DNA of 64,000 bases from Cellulomonas composti (GCF_007990245.1 NZ_BJWG01000004.1:62001-126000), one strand, 5' to 3'. Numbered from the stretch's first letter, positions 1 through 9,779 are shown. Notes: a model not told the origin generated them from the sequence alone. A program made the numbers and translations.

Positions 1-744
1 GGCGTCGTCGCCGAGCTGCAGCGCGGACAGCCGGCGCGCGAGCACGAGCAGCACGGGGACGAGGCAGACCATCGCGATCGCGAGCGGCGGCACGCCCGGC
101 CAGAACGCCGAGTTGAGGCTGCCGGTGAGCCAGCGCAGCGCCTCGTTCGCGTCGTAGACGCCCGCGCGCGTCATGGCGTAGGAGATGACGGAGTCGAGCA
201 TGGCGCCCACGGCGATGCCGATGAGCACGAGACGTGCGCCGTGCACGCCGCGCCGCCAGGACAGCGCGTAGATGAGTGCCGCGACGCCGATGCCCGAGAC
301 CACCGCGATCACCGACAGCACGTTGCCCGCGACGTCGAACATCGTGATCGCGACGACCGCCGCGGCGCTCGCGCCCGCGCTGATGCCGATGATGTCGGGG
401 CTGGCCAGCGGGTTGCGCAGCATCGTCTGGAACACGACGCCGCCGATCCCGAACCCGAGGCCGACGAGCAGCCCGGTGAGCGCGCGCGGGGCGCGCAGCG
501 TGCCGACGTTGAACGACGCGCCCGGCACCTGCTCGCCCAGCAGCACGCGCAGGACGGTGGCCGGGCTGTAGACCTTCTCGCCGACGCACAGCGTGAGCAG
601 CACGACGCCGACGAGCAGCACGACGAGCATCGCGACGACGAGCCGGCGACGGCGCACCCGCGCGCGCCGACCGGTGCCGACCTGGGCGCCGAGCGCGGCG
701 GGGGTCGGCGCGGGGGCGCTCGGGCTGTCGAGGACCGCGGTCAC
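1..744 (-). CDS. FecCD-family iron-siderophore ABC permease (3' end outside window)
   Basis: Integral-membrane permease of a ferric-siderophore (FecCD/BtuC-type) ABC importer. Only the first 248 codons are present; the C-terminus lies beyond the left edge. The N-terminus has a cytoplasmic Ala/Pro/Arg-rich stretch, then a hydrophobic helix (about residues 38-57). The family signature is near residues 110-130 (FGIGGVVFQTMLRNPLASPD, then IIGISAGAS), matching the LAxPxxLGxxxGA pattern of FecCD proteins. The GTG start at 744 overlaps the stop of the upstream permease (GTGA), so the two are translationally coupled and presumably form the heterodimeric channel. The ATPase partner is not in the window and may follow to the left. 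Regulation is probably by the iron box at 2907-2925. Confidence 0.93.
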   Translation of the reverse strand, partial: MTAVLDSPSAPAPTPAALGAQVGTGRRARVRRRRLVVAMLVVLLVGVVLLTLCVGEKVYSPATVLRVLLGEQVPGASFNVGTLRAPRALTGLLVGLGFGIGGVVFQTMLRNPLASPDIIGISAGASAAAVVAITMFDVAGNVLSVIAVVSGIGVAALIYALSWRRGVHGARLVLIGIAVGAMLDSVISYAMTRAGVYDANEALRWLTGSLNSAFWPGVPPLAIAMVCLVPVLLVLARRLSALQLGDDA

Positions 745-1796
745 AGCTCACGCACCTTCTGCCGGCGGATGATGGCGATGAACACCGGCGCGCCGAGCAG
801 CGCGGTGACGATGCCGACCGCGACCTCCTGCGGACGCGCGACGACGCGCCCGACGACGTCGGCGACCAGCAGCAGCGCGGCGCCGAGCGCGGCCGAGTAG
901 GGCAGCAGCCAGCGGTGGCTGGGCCCGGTGAAGCCGCGCGCGAGGTGCGGCATCACGAGCCCGACGAAGCCGATGGGCCCGGCGATCGCGACGGCCGCAC
1001 CGCACAGCAGCACGGTCGACAGCGCGCCGATGCCCCGCACGACGCCCAGCCGCTGCCCGAGCCCGGTCGCGACGTCGTCGCCCAGCGCGATCGCGTCCAT
1101 GCCCCGCGCGCACCCCACGGCGAGGATCGCGCCGACGACGAGGAACGGCACGACCTGCGCGATCTCGCCCCACTCGGCCCGGCCGAGCGAGCCGACCTGC
1201 CAGAACCGGAACGTGTCGAGCACGTCGGTGCGCGTGAGCAGCACCATCGAGACCATCGACGAGAGCACGGCCGTGGTCGCGGCACCGGCCAGCGCGAGCT
1301 TGAGCGGCGTCGCGCCCTCGCGCCCCATCGACCCGATGAGGTAGACGAGCGCGGACGCGAGCGCGGCCCCGACGAATGCCAGCCAGATGTACTGCGTGAG
1401 GTTCGCGAGCCCGAACCACGCGATCCCGAGCACGACGAACAGCGACGCACCCGAGCTCACGCCGAGCAGCCCGGGGTCGGCGAGCGGGTTGCGGGTCAGG
1501 CCCTGCATCACCGCACCTGCCAGTCCGAGCGCGGCGCCGACGAGCAGCCCGAGCACGGTGCGCGGCACGCGCGACTGCACCGCGGCCTGCGCGATGTCGT
1601 CGGTGTCGGGGTGCAGCACGCCCGCGACGACGTCGGACCAGCCGACGACGCGCGAGCCGAACGCGAGCGAGAGCACGACCGCGACGAGCACCGCGGCGAC
1701 GCACACGAGCAGGCCGATCGTGCGTCGACGGCGCAGCGACGCCGGCCGACCCCGGACGGGGACGACCGGCGCGCCGGGCGTGGCGGTAAGGGTCAT
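741..1796 (-). CDS. FecCD-family iron-siderophore ABC permease
   Basis: A 351-residue permease of the same FecCD family, with about nine or ten hydrophobic helices, the usual length. The signature is VMQGLTRNPLADPGLLGVSS at about residues 90-110, and a second conserved block IGFVGLVMPHLAR lies near residue 270. The ATG at 1796 overlaps the stop of the binding protein gene (ATGA) and its own stop overlaps the next permease. This gives a tight binding protein-permease-permease operon for import of ferric siderophore across the cytoplasmic membrane. The substrate siderophore cannot be told from sequence. Confidence 0.95.
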   Translation of the reverse strand: MTLTATPGAPVVPVRGRPASLRRRRTIGLLVCVAAVLVAVVLSLAFGSRVVGWSDVVAGVLHPDTDDIAQAAVQSRVPRTVLGLLVGAALGLAGAVMQGLTRNPLADPGLLGVSSGASLFVVLGIAWFGLANLTQYIWLAFVGAALASALVYLIGSMGREGATPLKLALAGAATTAVLSSMVSMVLLTRTDVLDTFRFWQVGSLGRAEWGEIAQVVPFLVVGAILAVGCARGMDAIALGDDVATGLGQRLGVVRGIGALSTVLLCGAAVAIAGPIGFVGLVMPHLARGFTGPSHRWLLPYSAALGAALLLVADVVGRVVARPQEVAVGIVTALLGAPVFIAIIRRQKVREL

Positions 1797-2872
1797 CCGA
1801 CCTTCTTGGCCGCCGCCTCGAACAGGTCGAGGTAGTCGTCGAGCACCCACGGGATCGACAGGACCGTCGGGCCGGAGGTCGCCGCCGCGAGCGGGATGCC
1901 GTCGGTGACGACGACGACCGAGCCGCGTGCGACCGCCGGGATCTTGCCGATCAGCGGGTCGGCCTGCAGCGCCGCGAGCGTGGTGTCGTCGCCGTAGGTG
2001 ACGAAGACGTCGACGTCGGAGAGCTGGTCCGCGTTCTCGGCGGACAGGTCGACGTAGAACTGGTCGGTGTCGCCCGCGAGCGCGACGACCGACGGCGCGT
2101 TCACGAGCCCCAGGTCGTTGACGAGCTGGACGCGCGCGTCGAGCGGCGTGTAGACGCCGATCTTGCTGCGGTCGGCCGGGTCCACCCACGTGTACGCGAA
2201 GGTCTTGCCCGCGACGTCGGGACGAGCGGCGAGCCCGTCGGCGATCTGGTCGGTGATGTCGTCGATCAGCGCCTGCGCCTCGGCCTTCCGGCCGATCGCC
2301 TCGCCGTCGATGAGCGCCATGTCCTTCCAGTTCGTGCCCCATGCGAAGACCGGGTAGGAGACCGTCGGCGCGATCGCGGACAGCGTGTTCCAGTCCTCCT
2401 TGGACAGACCGGAGTAGGCCGCGAGGATCACGTCGGGCTCGGTGTTGTTGACGGCCTCGAACGGGATGCCGTCGGTCTCGTCGAACAGCACCGGCAGCTT
2501 GTCGCCGGTCGCGTCGAGCGCCTCGAGACCGGCGTACGTCCACGGCAGCACGCCGTCGGTGTCGTCGTCGCCGTAGGTCGACTTCGGGATGCCGACGGGC
2601 ACGATGCCGAGCGCGATGGGGACGTCGTGGTTGCCCCAGTTGACGGTGGCGACGCGCTCGGGCTGCGACGTGATCGTCGTGTCGCCGAACGTGTTCGTGA
2701 TGGTCACGGGGAACGCGGAGCTCGCGGCGTCGTCGGACGGCGTGGCGGATGCGCCCGTGGTGGCGTCGGTGCCCGCGGTGTCGTCGGAGTCGGACGCGCA
2801 CGCGGTGAGCGCGAGCGCGGCGGCGACCGCGAGCGCGGCGAACCGGAGCGGGCGGAAGGATGCGGAACGCAT
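1793..2872 (-). CDS. Iron-siderophore substrate-binding lipoprotein
   Basis: Periplasmic-type binding protein of the FecB/FepB class (359 residues), anchored as a lipoprotein. Residues 1-25 form a signal peptide ending in the lipobox LTAC, followed by an acidic, Ser/Thr/Ala-rich linker. The body contains the helical-backbone features of the class: PERVATVNWGNHD near the start, EPDVILAAYSGLS, and a closing helix. I chose the ATG at 2872 because GAGGA sits about six bases upstream; the alternative GTG at 2884 would contain that ribosome-binding site. The gene is first in the operon and lies 35 bases downstream of an IdeR/DtxR-like box, so expression should rise under iron starvation. Confidence 0.94.
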   Translation of the reverse strand: MRSASFRPLRFAALAVAAALALTACASDSDDTAGTDATTGASATPSDDAASSAFPVTITNTFGDTTITSQPERVATVNWGNHDVPIALGIVPVGIPKSTYGDDDTDGVLPWTYAGLEALDATGDKLPVLFDETDGIPFEAVNNTEPDVILAAYSGLSKEDWNTLSAIAPTVSYPVFAWGTNWKDMALIDGEAIGRKAEAQALIDDITDQIADGLAARPDVAGKTFAYTWVDPADRSKIGVYTPLDARVQLVNDLGLVNAPSVVALAGDTDQFYVDLSAENADQLSDVDVFVTYGDDTTLAALQADPLIGKIPAVARGSVVVVTDGIPLAAATSGPTVLSIPWVLDDYLDLFEAAAKKVG

Positions 2873-2906
2873 GAGGGTCCTCACGGGTGGGGTGTGCTCT
2901 CGTCAA

Positions 2907-2925
2907 TTAGGCGAGCCTCACCTTA
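2907..2925 (-). promoter_or_regulatory. IdeR/DtxR iron box of the siderophore-uptake operon
   Basis: TTAGGCGAGCCTCACCTTA agrees at 14 of 19 positions with the mycobacterial IdeR consensus TTAGGTTAGGCTAACCTAA. It lies immediately upstream of the binding-protein gene, and TAAGGT inside the box could serve as the -10. Iron-loaded IdeR/DtxR would block transcription here. The match is seen directly; the regulator is inferred from the family. Confidence 0.85.
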
Positions 2926-3027
2926 TTACCTCGTCGTCGTGACGCCAACGTCAGACGGATCACAGCCCGCATCCCGGACGTGCGTGTGGTGCCGGGGCGT
3001 CCGAGGTGCCGCGCGTACGCTGACGGG

Positions 3028-4677
3028 ATGTCGCAGGAGAACGGCCAGGATCCTCAGCCCGGCTCGGCGCAGCTGCACGACCCGGACGACCCGCTCGCCA
3101 CCTACGTCCTCGAGCCCGACGACGTCGCGACGCTGCTGCGCCGCGTGGTGTCCTCGCCGGGAGCGCCCACCCACCTCTCGTACGCGCCGTTCACGGGAGC
3201 GCCGATCGCCGCGGTGCCGCTGTCCACGCCCGACGACGTCGCGCGCGCCGCCCGGCAGGCCCGCGCCGCGCAGCGGCTGTGGGGGGCCACGCCGCTGCGC
3301 ACGCGCACCGCGGTGCTCGACCGCGTGCACGACCTGGTGCTCGAGCGGCAGAGCGACGTGCTCGACCTCATCCAGCTCGAGTCCGGCAAGGCGCGCGTCG
3401 CGGCGTACGAGGAGATCGCGGACATCGCGCTCGTCGCCCGGCACTACGCCGCGCGCGCCCGCCGCTACCTCGCGCCGCGCCGCGCGGCGGGCGTCGTGCC
3501 GGTGCTCACCTCGACGACCGTGCTGCGCCACCCGGTCGGTGTCGTCGGCGTCGTCGCGCCCTGGAACTTCCCGCTGACGCTCACGCTCGGCGACGTGCTG
3601 CCCGCGCTCGTCGCCGGCAACGCCGTGCTGCTGCGACCGGACCCCCAGACCGCGCTCACCGCGCTGTGGGCGGCCGAGCTGCTCGAGGACGCGGGACTGC
3701 CGGCCGATGTGCTGCAGGTGGTCGTCGGCGACGGGACGATCGGCGCCGCGCTCGTCGAGCACGTCGACCACGTCAGCTTCACCGGCTCGACGCGCACGGG
3801 CCGGCTCGTCGCGGCGCACGCGGGGGAGCACCTGGTGCCCGCGACGCTCGAGCTGGGCGGCAAGAACCCGATGTACGTCGCCGAGGACGTCGACATCGAG
3901 ACCGCCGCCGAGGGTGCCGTGCGGGCGTGCTTCGTCGGGACCGGTCAGGTGTGCGTGTCGATCGAGCGCATCTACGTGCACCGCGACGTGATCGACGAGT
4001 TCTCGGCCGCGTTCGTGCGTCGCACGCGTGAACTGCGGCTGGGCTCGGGGCTCGACTACCGCAGCGACGTCGGGTCGCTCACGTCCGCCGCGCAGCTCGC
4101 GACGGTCGTCGAGCACGTCGAGGACGCGATCGGCCACGGTGCGACCGTGCTGGCGGGGGGCGTGCACCGCAGCGACATCGGGCCCTGGTTCTACGAGCCG
4201 ACGATCCTGGCCGACGTCCCGCCCGAGGCGCGGCTGTTCCGCGAGGAGACCTTCGGCCCGGTCGTCGCGCTGTACCCCGTCGCGTCCGACGACGAGGCGG
4301 TCGCAGCGATGAACGACACCGAGTTCGGCCTCAACGCGAGCATCTGGACCGCCGACAGCCGCCGTGGTGCGGCGCTCGCGCGTCGCGTGCACGCCGGCTC
4401 CGTCAACGTCAACGAGGGCTACGTCGCGACGTGGGGCTCGGTCGCGGCGCCGCAGGGCGGCGTCGGCTCGTCGGGCATCGGTGTGCGGCACGGTCGTGAG
4501 GGCCTGTGGGAGACGACGAGGCTGCAGACCGTGTCCGTCCAGCGTGGCGCGCACGGCCTGCTCGGCGGCCTCGTCCCGCCGATCGGCCTGCGCCGGCTGT
4601 TCGAGCTGGGCCCGGAGGTGTGGCCCCAGGTCTACACCGAGCTCCTGCGCGCGATGAAGTCCGCCCGCCTCCCCTGA
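3028..4677 (+). CDS. gabD2: Succinate-semialdehyde / aldehyde dehydrogenase (GabD2-like)
   Basis: NAD(P)-dependent aldehyde dehydrogenase of 549 residues, closest in organisation to actinobacterial GabD2, which oxidises succinic semialdehyde to succinate. The motifs are GVVGVVAPWNFPLT (cofactor/oxyanion Asn), FTGSTRTGR, LELGGKNP with the general base Glu, and the catalytic Cys309 in GQVCVSIERIYVH. The length is about 50 residues more than most ALDHs, with an N-terminal tail and a C-terminal extension, as in GabD2. The ATG at 3028 is preceded by TACGCT (3016-3021) and six bases, which fits a leaderless transcript. It converges on the Kef antiporter. The exact aldehyde substrate is inferred. 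Confidence 0.88.
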   Translation: MSQENGQDPQPGSAQLHDPDDPLATYVLEPDDVATLLRRVVSSPGAPTHLSYAPFTGAPIAAVPLSTPDDVARAARQARAAQRLWGATPLRTRTAVLDRVHDLVLERQSDVLDLIQLESGKARVAAYEEIADIALVARHYAARARRYLAPRRAAGVVPVLTSTTVLRHPVGVVGVVAPWNFPLTLTLGDVLPALVAGNAVLLRPDPQTALTALWAAELLEDAGLPADVLQVVVGDGTIGAALVEHVDHVSFTGSTRTGRLVAAHAGEHLVPATLELGGKNPMYVAEDVDIETAAEGAVRACFVGTGQVCVSIERIYVHRDVIDEFSAAFVRRTRELRLGSGLDYRSDVGSLTSAAQLATVVEHVEDAIGHGATVLAGGVHRSDIGPWFYEPTILADVPPEARLFREETFGPVVALYPVASDDEAVAAMNDTEFGLNASIWTADSRRGAALARRVHAGSVNVNEGYVATWGSVAAPQGGVGSSGIGVRHGREGLWETTRLQTVSVQRGAHGLLGGLVPPIGLRRLFELGPEVWPQVYTELLRAMKSARLP

Positions 4678-4689
4678 TCCGCGTCGTCG

Positions 4690-6360
4690 TCAGGCTGGTT
4701 CGGGGCGGCGGTTGAGAGGGTCGAGGATGTCGCGTTCGTCGCCCGGGCGGGCCGGCGGGCGCTCGGGCGGTACGCGACCGCGGCCGCGCATCAGCACCTC
4801 CGCGGCGTGGTCGGCGAGCGCGAAGCCCGCGGACCCGTACAGGTGGAACACGGCGTCCGCGCCGTGCCGCTGGAGCTCCGCGACGTCGTCGTCGTACCGC
4901 GCCACCGCGGCGACCCGACCCGTGAAGCCCGCCGCCTGGAGCCGGGTCAGCGCGATGAGGTTGGCGTTGTGGAACGGCATCGCGAGGACCGCGACCTCGA
5001 CGCGTCCCGCGCGCTGCACGCGGGTCCAGAACTCGAGGTCGGTCGCGTCGGCGCGCACCACCTCGAACCCCTCGTCCTCGAGCGCGGCGACGCGCGTGCG
5101 GTCGTGCTCGACGCCGACCACGGACAGTCCGTACTCGTCGCGCAGGCGCGCGTACGTCGCGGCGCCCACCCGGCCGAGGCCCAGCACGAGCGCGTCGGCG
5201 TCGCCGATGTCGACCAGGCGGTCCTCGGGGTGCAGCCGGTCGGAGTCGCGTGCGGGCAGCAGCCTCGACAGCTTCGTCGCGAGCTCGACGCCACGGCGGT
5301 TGACGATCGCCGAGAGCCCGAAGCTGAAGGCGACCGCGAGCGAGACGACCACGACCCACTGCTCGTCGAGCAGGTCCGTCGTCGCACCGACGGCGACGAC
5401 GATGATCCCGAACTCGGAGAAGTTCGACAGCACGAGCCCGGCCAGGAACGACGTGCGCCGGCGCAGCCGCATGAACCACAGCACCAGCGCGTAGGCGGCG
5501 ACCTGGAACGGCAGCAGGAGCAGCAGCAGCAGCGCCAGACCGACCTCGAGCGCATGCGGCGTGCCGTGCAGCCCGATCTGCACGAAGAACGCCACGAGCA
5601 TGAGGTCCTTGAACGTCATCAGGGACCGCGACAGCTCGCCCGCCTGCGGGTGGGACGAGAGCAGCACCCCGACGAACAGCGCCCCGACGTCGCCGTCGAT
5701 GCCGACGTACTCGAACAGCCCGTACCCGAGCACCACCGCGACGGTCACGCCGAACAGCGCCTGCAGCTCGCCGTGACCGACCCGGTCCCAGATCCGGTGC
5801 AGCACCCACGCGCCCGGGATCAGCAGCACGAGCAGCACCGCCCACGGGCTCGGCGCCTCGCCGTTCGACAGCGACAGGAAGATCACGGCGGCGACGTCCT
5901 GCATGATCAGGACGCCGACCGCGATCCGGCCGTACAGCGCCGTGGTGTCGGACCGGTCGTCGAGTACCTTGACGACGAACACGGTCGACGAGAACGACAG
6001 CGCGAACCCGACGAGCGCCAGGGCGCCGAGCGACTCGTCGGCGACGAACCCGAACCCGATCACCGCGAGCAGGCCGAGGAAGCCGAACGCGATCGCGACG
6101 CTCACCGCCAGGTGCACGACCGTCGTGAGCCAGATCTCGCGGCGCAGCAGGGTGCGCACGTCCAGCTTCAGGCCGATGGCGAACAGCAGCAGGACGACCC
6201 CGAGCTGGGCGATCGTCTCGAGGTACGGCAGGTGCGGAGCGCCCGCGGCGCCGAGGGCGAACCCGGCCGCGAGGAACCCGACGAGCGGGGGCAGCCGCAG
6301 GAGCACGGCGAGCAACCCGCCGGCGAGCGCCGCGGCGAGGTACAGGGCTGCTGTCTGCAC
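4690..6360 (-). CDS. Kef/CPA2-type cation:proton antiporter with TrkA-N domain
   Basis: A 556-residue monovalent-cation/proton antiporter. Residues 1 to about 375 carry some twelve hydrophobic helices of the Na/H-exchanger fold, including GFLAAGFALGA and ALSFSSTVFVVKVL. They are followed by a cytoplasmic TrkA-N Rossmann domain (LVLGLGRVGAATYARL, with the acidic end EHDRTRVAAL) that binds nucleotide and gates transport. The last ~45 residues are Pro/Arg-rich. The GTG at 6360 is chosen because GAGGAGG stands directly upstream. In Kef proteins the exported ion is usually K+; here the ion is inferred. No KefF/KefG partner is adjacent. Confidence 0.92.
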   Translation of the reverse strand: MQTAALYLAAALAGGLLAVLLRLPPLVGFLAAGFALGAAGAPHLPYLETIAQLGVVLLLFAIGLKLDVRTLLRREIWLTTVVHLAVSVAIAFGFLGLLAVIGFGFVADESLGALALVGFALSFSSTVFVVKVLDDRSDTTALYGRIAVGVLIMQDVAAVIFLSLSNGEAPSPWAVLLVLLIPGAWVLHRIWDRVGHGELQALFGVTVAVVLGYGLFEYVGIDGDVGALFVGVLLSSHPQAGELSRSLMTFKDLMLVAFFVQIGLHGTPHALEVGLALLLLLLLPFQVAAYALVLWFMRLRRRTSFLAGLVLSNFSEFGIIVVAVGATTDLLDEQWVVVVSLAVAFSFGLSAIVNRRGVELATKLSRLLPARDSDRLHPEDRLVDIGDADALVLGLGRVGAATYARLRDEYGLSVVGVEHDRTRVAALEDEGFEVVRADATDLEFWTRVQRAGRVEVAVLAMPFHNANLIALTRLQAAGFTGRVAAVARYDDDVAELQRHGADAVFHLYGSAGFALADHAAEVLMRGRGRVPPERPPARPGDERDILDPLNRRPEPA

Positions 6361-6480
6361 GTGCCTCCTCCCGCGTCGGTGCCGTGCGGGTGGGCCCATT
6401 CTCTCCTGTCGGCCGCCGGCGAGAACCCACGCCGACGGTCAGCCGGCGCGATTCGTTCCCGGGCACCGCGGGTCGGCGGG

Positions 6481-7689
6481 TCAGCTCTCGACGACCTGCA
6501 GCGTGAGGCGGGTGATCGCGAGCTCCTCGTTCGTCGGGTAGACGACGATCGTCGTGCGTGAGGTGTCCGTCGAGATGATCGTCGGGACCTTCTTGCGGCC
6601 CGCGTTGCGCTCGACGTCCAGTTCGATGCCGAGTGGTGCCAGACCGGCGAGCGAGAGCGCCCGCACGATGTCGTCGTTCTCGCCGACGCCTGCCGTGAAG
6701 GCGATCACGTCGACCCGCCCGAGCACCGCGGCGTACGCGCCGACGTACTTCTTGATCCGGTGCGTGTAGACGCCGAGCGCCGTACGTGCGGCCGGGTCGC
6801 CGTCCTCGACGAGCTGGTGGACCGCGCGCAGGTCGTTCTCGCCCGCCATGCCCTTGAGGCCCGAGCGGCGGTTGAGCAGGTCGTCGACGTCGTCGACGCT
6901 CATGTCGGCGTTGCGCATGAGGTGGATGAGCACGGCCGGGTCGATGTCGCCGGAGCGGGTCCCCATCACGAGGCCCTCGAGCGGGGTCAGGCCCATCGAC
7001 GTGTCCACGGCCTGCCCGCCGCGCACCGCCGACGCGGAGGCGCCGTTGCCGAGGTGCAGCACGATCGTGTTGGTGTGCTCGAGCGGGCGGTCGAGGAACT
7101 CGGCCACGGCCGTCGAGACGTACTGGTGGGACGTGCCGTGCGCGCCGTAGCGGCGGATCTGGTACTGCGCGGCGACGTCGCGGTCGATCGCGTAGGTCGC
7201 GGCTGCCTCGGGCAGGTGGTGGAAGAACGCGGTGTCGAACACCGCGACGTGCGGGACGTCCGGCAGCAGCTCGCGCGCCACCCGGATACCCGTGAGGTTG
7301 GCAGGGTTGTGCAGCGGCGCGAGCGGCGCCAGCTCGTCGATCTGGCGCTCGACCTGCGCGTCGATCAGCACCGGGCCGTCGAACAGCGGACCGCCCTGCA
7401 CGACGCGGTGCCCGACCGCGACGATGCCGGCGTCGGCCAGGCTCGGGCCGACCTCGTCGAACAGGCTCAGCACCAGGCGCAGGCCGGCGCCGTGGTCCGG
7501 CACGGGCAGCTCGCGCCGCGTGACCGCGTCGCCCACCTCGTGCTTGACGGTCCCCTCGCCCTCGCCGATGCGCTCGACGATGCCGGACGCGATCGCGCTG
7601 CCGTCCGAGGGGTCGACGAGCTGGTACTTGATCGACGACGAACCGGAGTTCACGACGAGCACGCTGCGGCGCGCGGGTGCGGTGGTCAT
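6481..7689 (-). CDS. ackA: Acetate kinase
   Basis: Converts acetyl phosphate and ADP to acetate and ATP. At 402 residues it has the normal length and all family blocks: VNSGSSSIKYQL at the N-terminus, HRVVQGG, HLGNGASASA, MGLTPLEGLVMGTRSGDIDP, and GVGENDDIVR. The ATG at 7689 overlaps the pta stop (ATGA) and has GGAGG seven bases upstream. It is the last gene of the xfp-pta-ackA set and closes the acetyl-phosphate branch by substrate-level phosphorylation in the cytoplasm. Confidence 0.98.
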   Translation of the reverse strand: MTTAPARRSVLVVNSGSSSIKYQLVDPSDGSAIASGIVERIGEGEGTVKHEVGDAVTRRELPVPDHGAGLRLVLSLFDEVGPSLADAGIVAVGHRVVQGGPLFDGPVLIDAQVERQIDELAPLAPLHNPANLTGIRVARELLPDVPHVAVFDTAFFHHLPEAAATYAIDRDVAAQYQIRRYGAHGTSHQYVSTAVAEFLDRPLEHTNTIVLHLGNGASASAVRGGQAVDTSMGLTPLEGLVMGTRSGDIDPAVLIHLMRNADMSVDDVDDLLNRRSGLKGMAGENDLRAVHQLVEDGDPAARTALGVYTHRIKKYVGAYAAVLGRVDVIAFTAGVGENDDIVRALSLAGLAPLGIELDVERNAGRKKVPTIISTDTSRTTIVVYPTNEELAITRLTLQVVES

Positions 7690-9779
7690 GCGGAGGCCTC
7701 CGGGGTCGTGGTGGTGGGGAGCTCGGCCTGGGCCTGGATGGCGGTGATGGCCACCGTGTTGACGATGTCCTGCACCAGCGCGCCGCGCGACAGGTCGTTG
7801 ACCGGCTTGCGCAGGCCCTGCAGCACCGGGCCGATCGCGACGGCGCCGGCCGAACGCTGCACGGCCTTGTACGTGTTGTTGCCGGTGTTGAGGTCGGGGA
7901 AGACGAACACGGTGGCCCGGCCCGCGACGGCCGAGTCGGGCATCTTCGTCTTGGCCACCGACGCGTCCACGGCCGCGTCGTACTGGATCGGGCCCTCGAC
8001 CGACAGGTCCGGACGGCGTTCGCGGACCAGCGCGGTCGCCGCCCGCACCTTGTCGACGTCCGCGCCGGTGCCGGACTCGCCCGTCGAGTAGGACAGCATC
8101 GCGATGCGCGGCTCGATGCCGAACTGCTCGGCGGTCGCGGCCGACGAGATCGCGATGTCCGCGAGCTGTTCGGCCGTCGGGTCCGGGATCACCGCGCAGT
8201 CGGCGTACACCAGCACGCGGTCCTCGAGGCACATGAGGAACGCGCTCGAGACGTTCGAGACGCCCGGCGCGGTCTTGATGATCTCGAAGCTGGGCTTGAT
8301 CGTGTGCGCGGTGGTGTGCAGTGCGCCCGAGACCATGCCGTCGGCGAGGCCGAGCTGCACCATGAGCGTGCCGAAGTAGGACACGGACGGCACGATCTCC
8401 CGCGCGCGTTCCACCGTCATGCCCTTGTGCGCGCGCAGCTGTGCGTAGACCGGCGCGAACTTCTCGACGTACTCCGGGTCGTGCGGGTCGATGACGTCGG
8501 CCGCGTCCAGCGCGAGGCCCAGCTCGGCCGCTCGTGCGCGGATCGCACTCTCCTCGCCGAGGATCGTCAGGTCCGCGACGCCGCGCTCGAGCAGCGTCGA
8601 GGCGGCGCGCAGGATGCGGTCGTCGTTGCCCTCCGGCAGCACGATGCGCTTGCGGTCGGAGCGGGCCCGGTCCAGCAGGCCGTACTCGAACATCAGCGGC
8701 GTCACCACGTCGGGGCGGGCGACGTCGAGCCGCGCGAGCAGCGCGGGACCGTCGACGTGCCGCTCGAACAGCGCCAGGGCGAGGTCCACCTTGCGCTGCG
8801 AGTCCGACGAGAGACGCCCGCGGGTCCCGGCGACCGTGCTTGCCGTGCGGAACGTCCCGAGGTCGGTCGCGATGATCGGCAGCCGTGACCCGATGCCGTC
8901 GACGAGGTGCTGCACGGGCTTTGTGGGGCGGAAGCCGCCGTTGAGGATGATGCCCGCGAGCGTCGGGAACCCGTCGGCCTGGTGCGCGAGCAGCAGGCCG
9001 AGCAGGATGTCGGTCCGGTCGCCGGGCGTCATGACGACCGCGCCGTCGGAGATCCGGCCCAGGAGGTGCTCGACCTCCATCGCGCCGACGAGCATGTCGA
9101 GCACCTCGCGCCCGAGCAGCTCGGGGTCGCCGGAGATCAGGGTGCCGTTCACCGCGTCGCTGAGCTGGCGCATCGTCGGCGCGCTGAGCAGGGCGCTCTC
9201 GGGCAGCGCCCACGCGGGACGACCCGGCTGGTCGAGCAGCCGCTGGACGACGTCGAGCGAGTCGGCTGCGCAGCGGTTCGCGACGACGGCGGCGATGTGC
9301 GCGTGGTTGGCGCTCAGCTCGCTCGTCGCGACCTCGACGACCTGTGCGATCTCGCTCGCGGAGCGCCGGTGGCCCTTCACGACGAGCACGACGGGCGCGC
9401 CGAGGTTGGCCGCGATGCGTGCATTGAACGCGAGCTCGGTGGGGGAGGAGATGTCGGTGTAGTCGGTGCCCACCACCACGACCGCGTCGCACCGGCGCTC
9501 GACGGCGTGGAAGCGCGACACGATCCGGGACAGCGCGGCCTCCGCGTCGGCGTGCACGTCGTCGTACGTGGTGCCGACGCACTCGTCGTAGGACAGGTCC
9601 ACGCCGTCGTGCTCCAGGAGGAGCTCGAGCACGTAGTCCTTGCTCTCGGTGGAGCGCGCGACGGGGCGGAACACCCCGACACGCTGGACGGTGCGGGCCA
9701 GCAGGTCGACGAGGCCGAGGGCGACGGTGGACTTGCCGGTGTCCCCTTCGGGGGACGTGAGGTAGATGCTGCGGGCCAC
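7686..9779 (-). CDS. pta: Phosphate acetyltransferase (long form)
   Basis: Interconverts acetyl-CoA and acetyl phosphate. The 697-residue long form has three parts: an N-terminal P-loop/BioD-like domain (YLTSPEGDTGKSTVALGLVD), a central DRTGG domain (about residues 215-330), and the C-terminal catalytic PTA domain from about residue 370, which includes FVFPDLNTGNNTYKAVQRSA. It starts with GTG at 9779, matching the conserved N-terminus MARSIYLTS. It overlaps ackA by four bases. A 148-base spacer containing a hairpin separates it from xfp, so pta-ackA may be transcribed both with and apart from xfp. Confidence 0.97.
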   Translation of the reverse strand: MARSIYLTSPEGDTGKSTVALGLVDLLARTVQRVGVFRPVARSTESKDYVLELLLEHDGVDLSYDECVGTTYDDVHADAEAALSRIVSRFHAVERRCDAVVVVGTDYTDISSPTELAFNARIAANLGAPVVLVVKGHRRSASEIAQVVEVATSELSANHAHIAAVVANRCAADSLDVVQRLLDQPGRPAWALPESALLSAPTMRQLSDAVNGTLISGDPELLGREVLDMLVGAMEVEHLLGRISDGAVVMTPGDRTDILLGLLLAHQADGFPTLAGIILNGGFRPTKPVQHLVDGIGSRLPIIATDLGTFRTASTVAGTRGRLSSDSQRKVDLALALFERHVDGPALLARLDVARPDVVTPLMFEYGLLDRARSDRKRIVLPEGNDDRILRAASTLLERGVADLTILGEESAIRARAAELGLALDAADVIDPHDPEYVEKFAPVYAQLRAHKGMTVERAREIVPSVSYFGTLMVQLGLADGMVSGALHTTAHTIKPSFEIIKTAPGVSNVSSAFLMCLEDRVLVYADCAVIPDPTAEQLADIAISSAATAEQFGIEPRIAMLSYSTGESGTGADVDKVRAATALVRERRPDLSVEGPIQYDAAVDASVAKTKMPDSAVAGRATVFVFPDLNTGNNTYKAVQRSAGAVAIGPVLQGLRKPVNDLSRGALVQDIVNTVAITAIQAQAELPTTTTPEASA

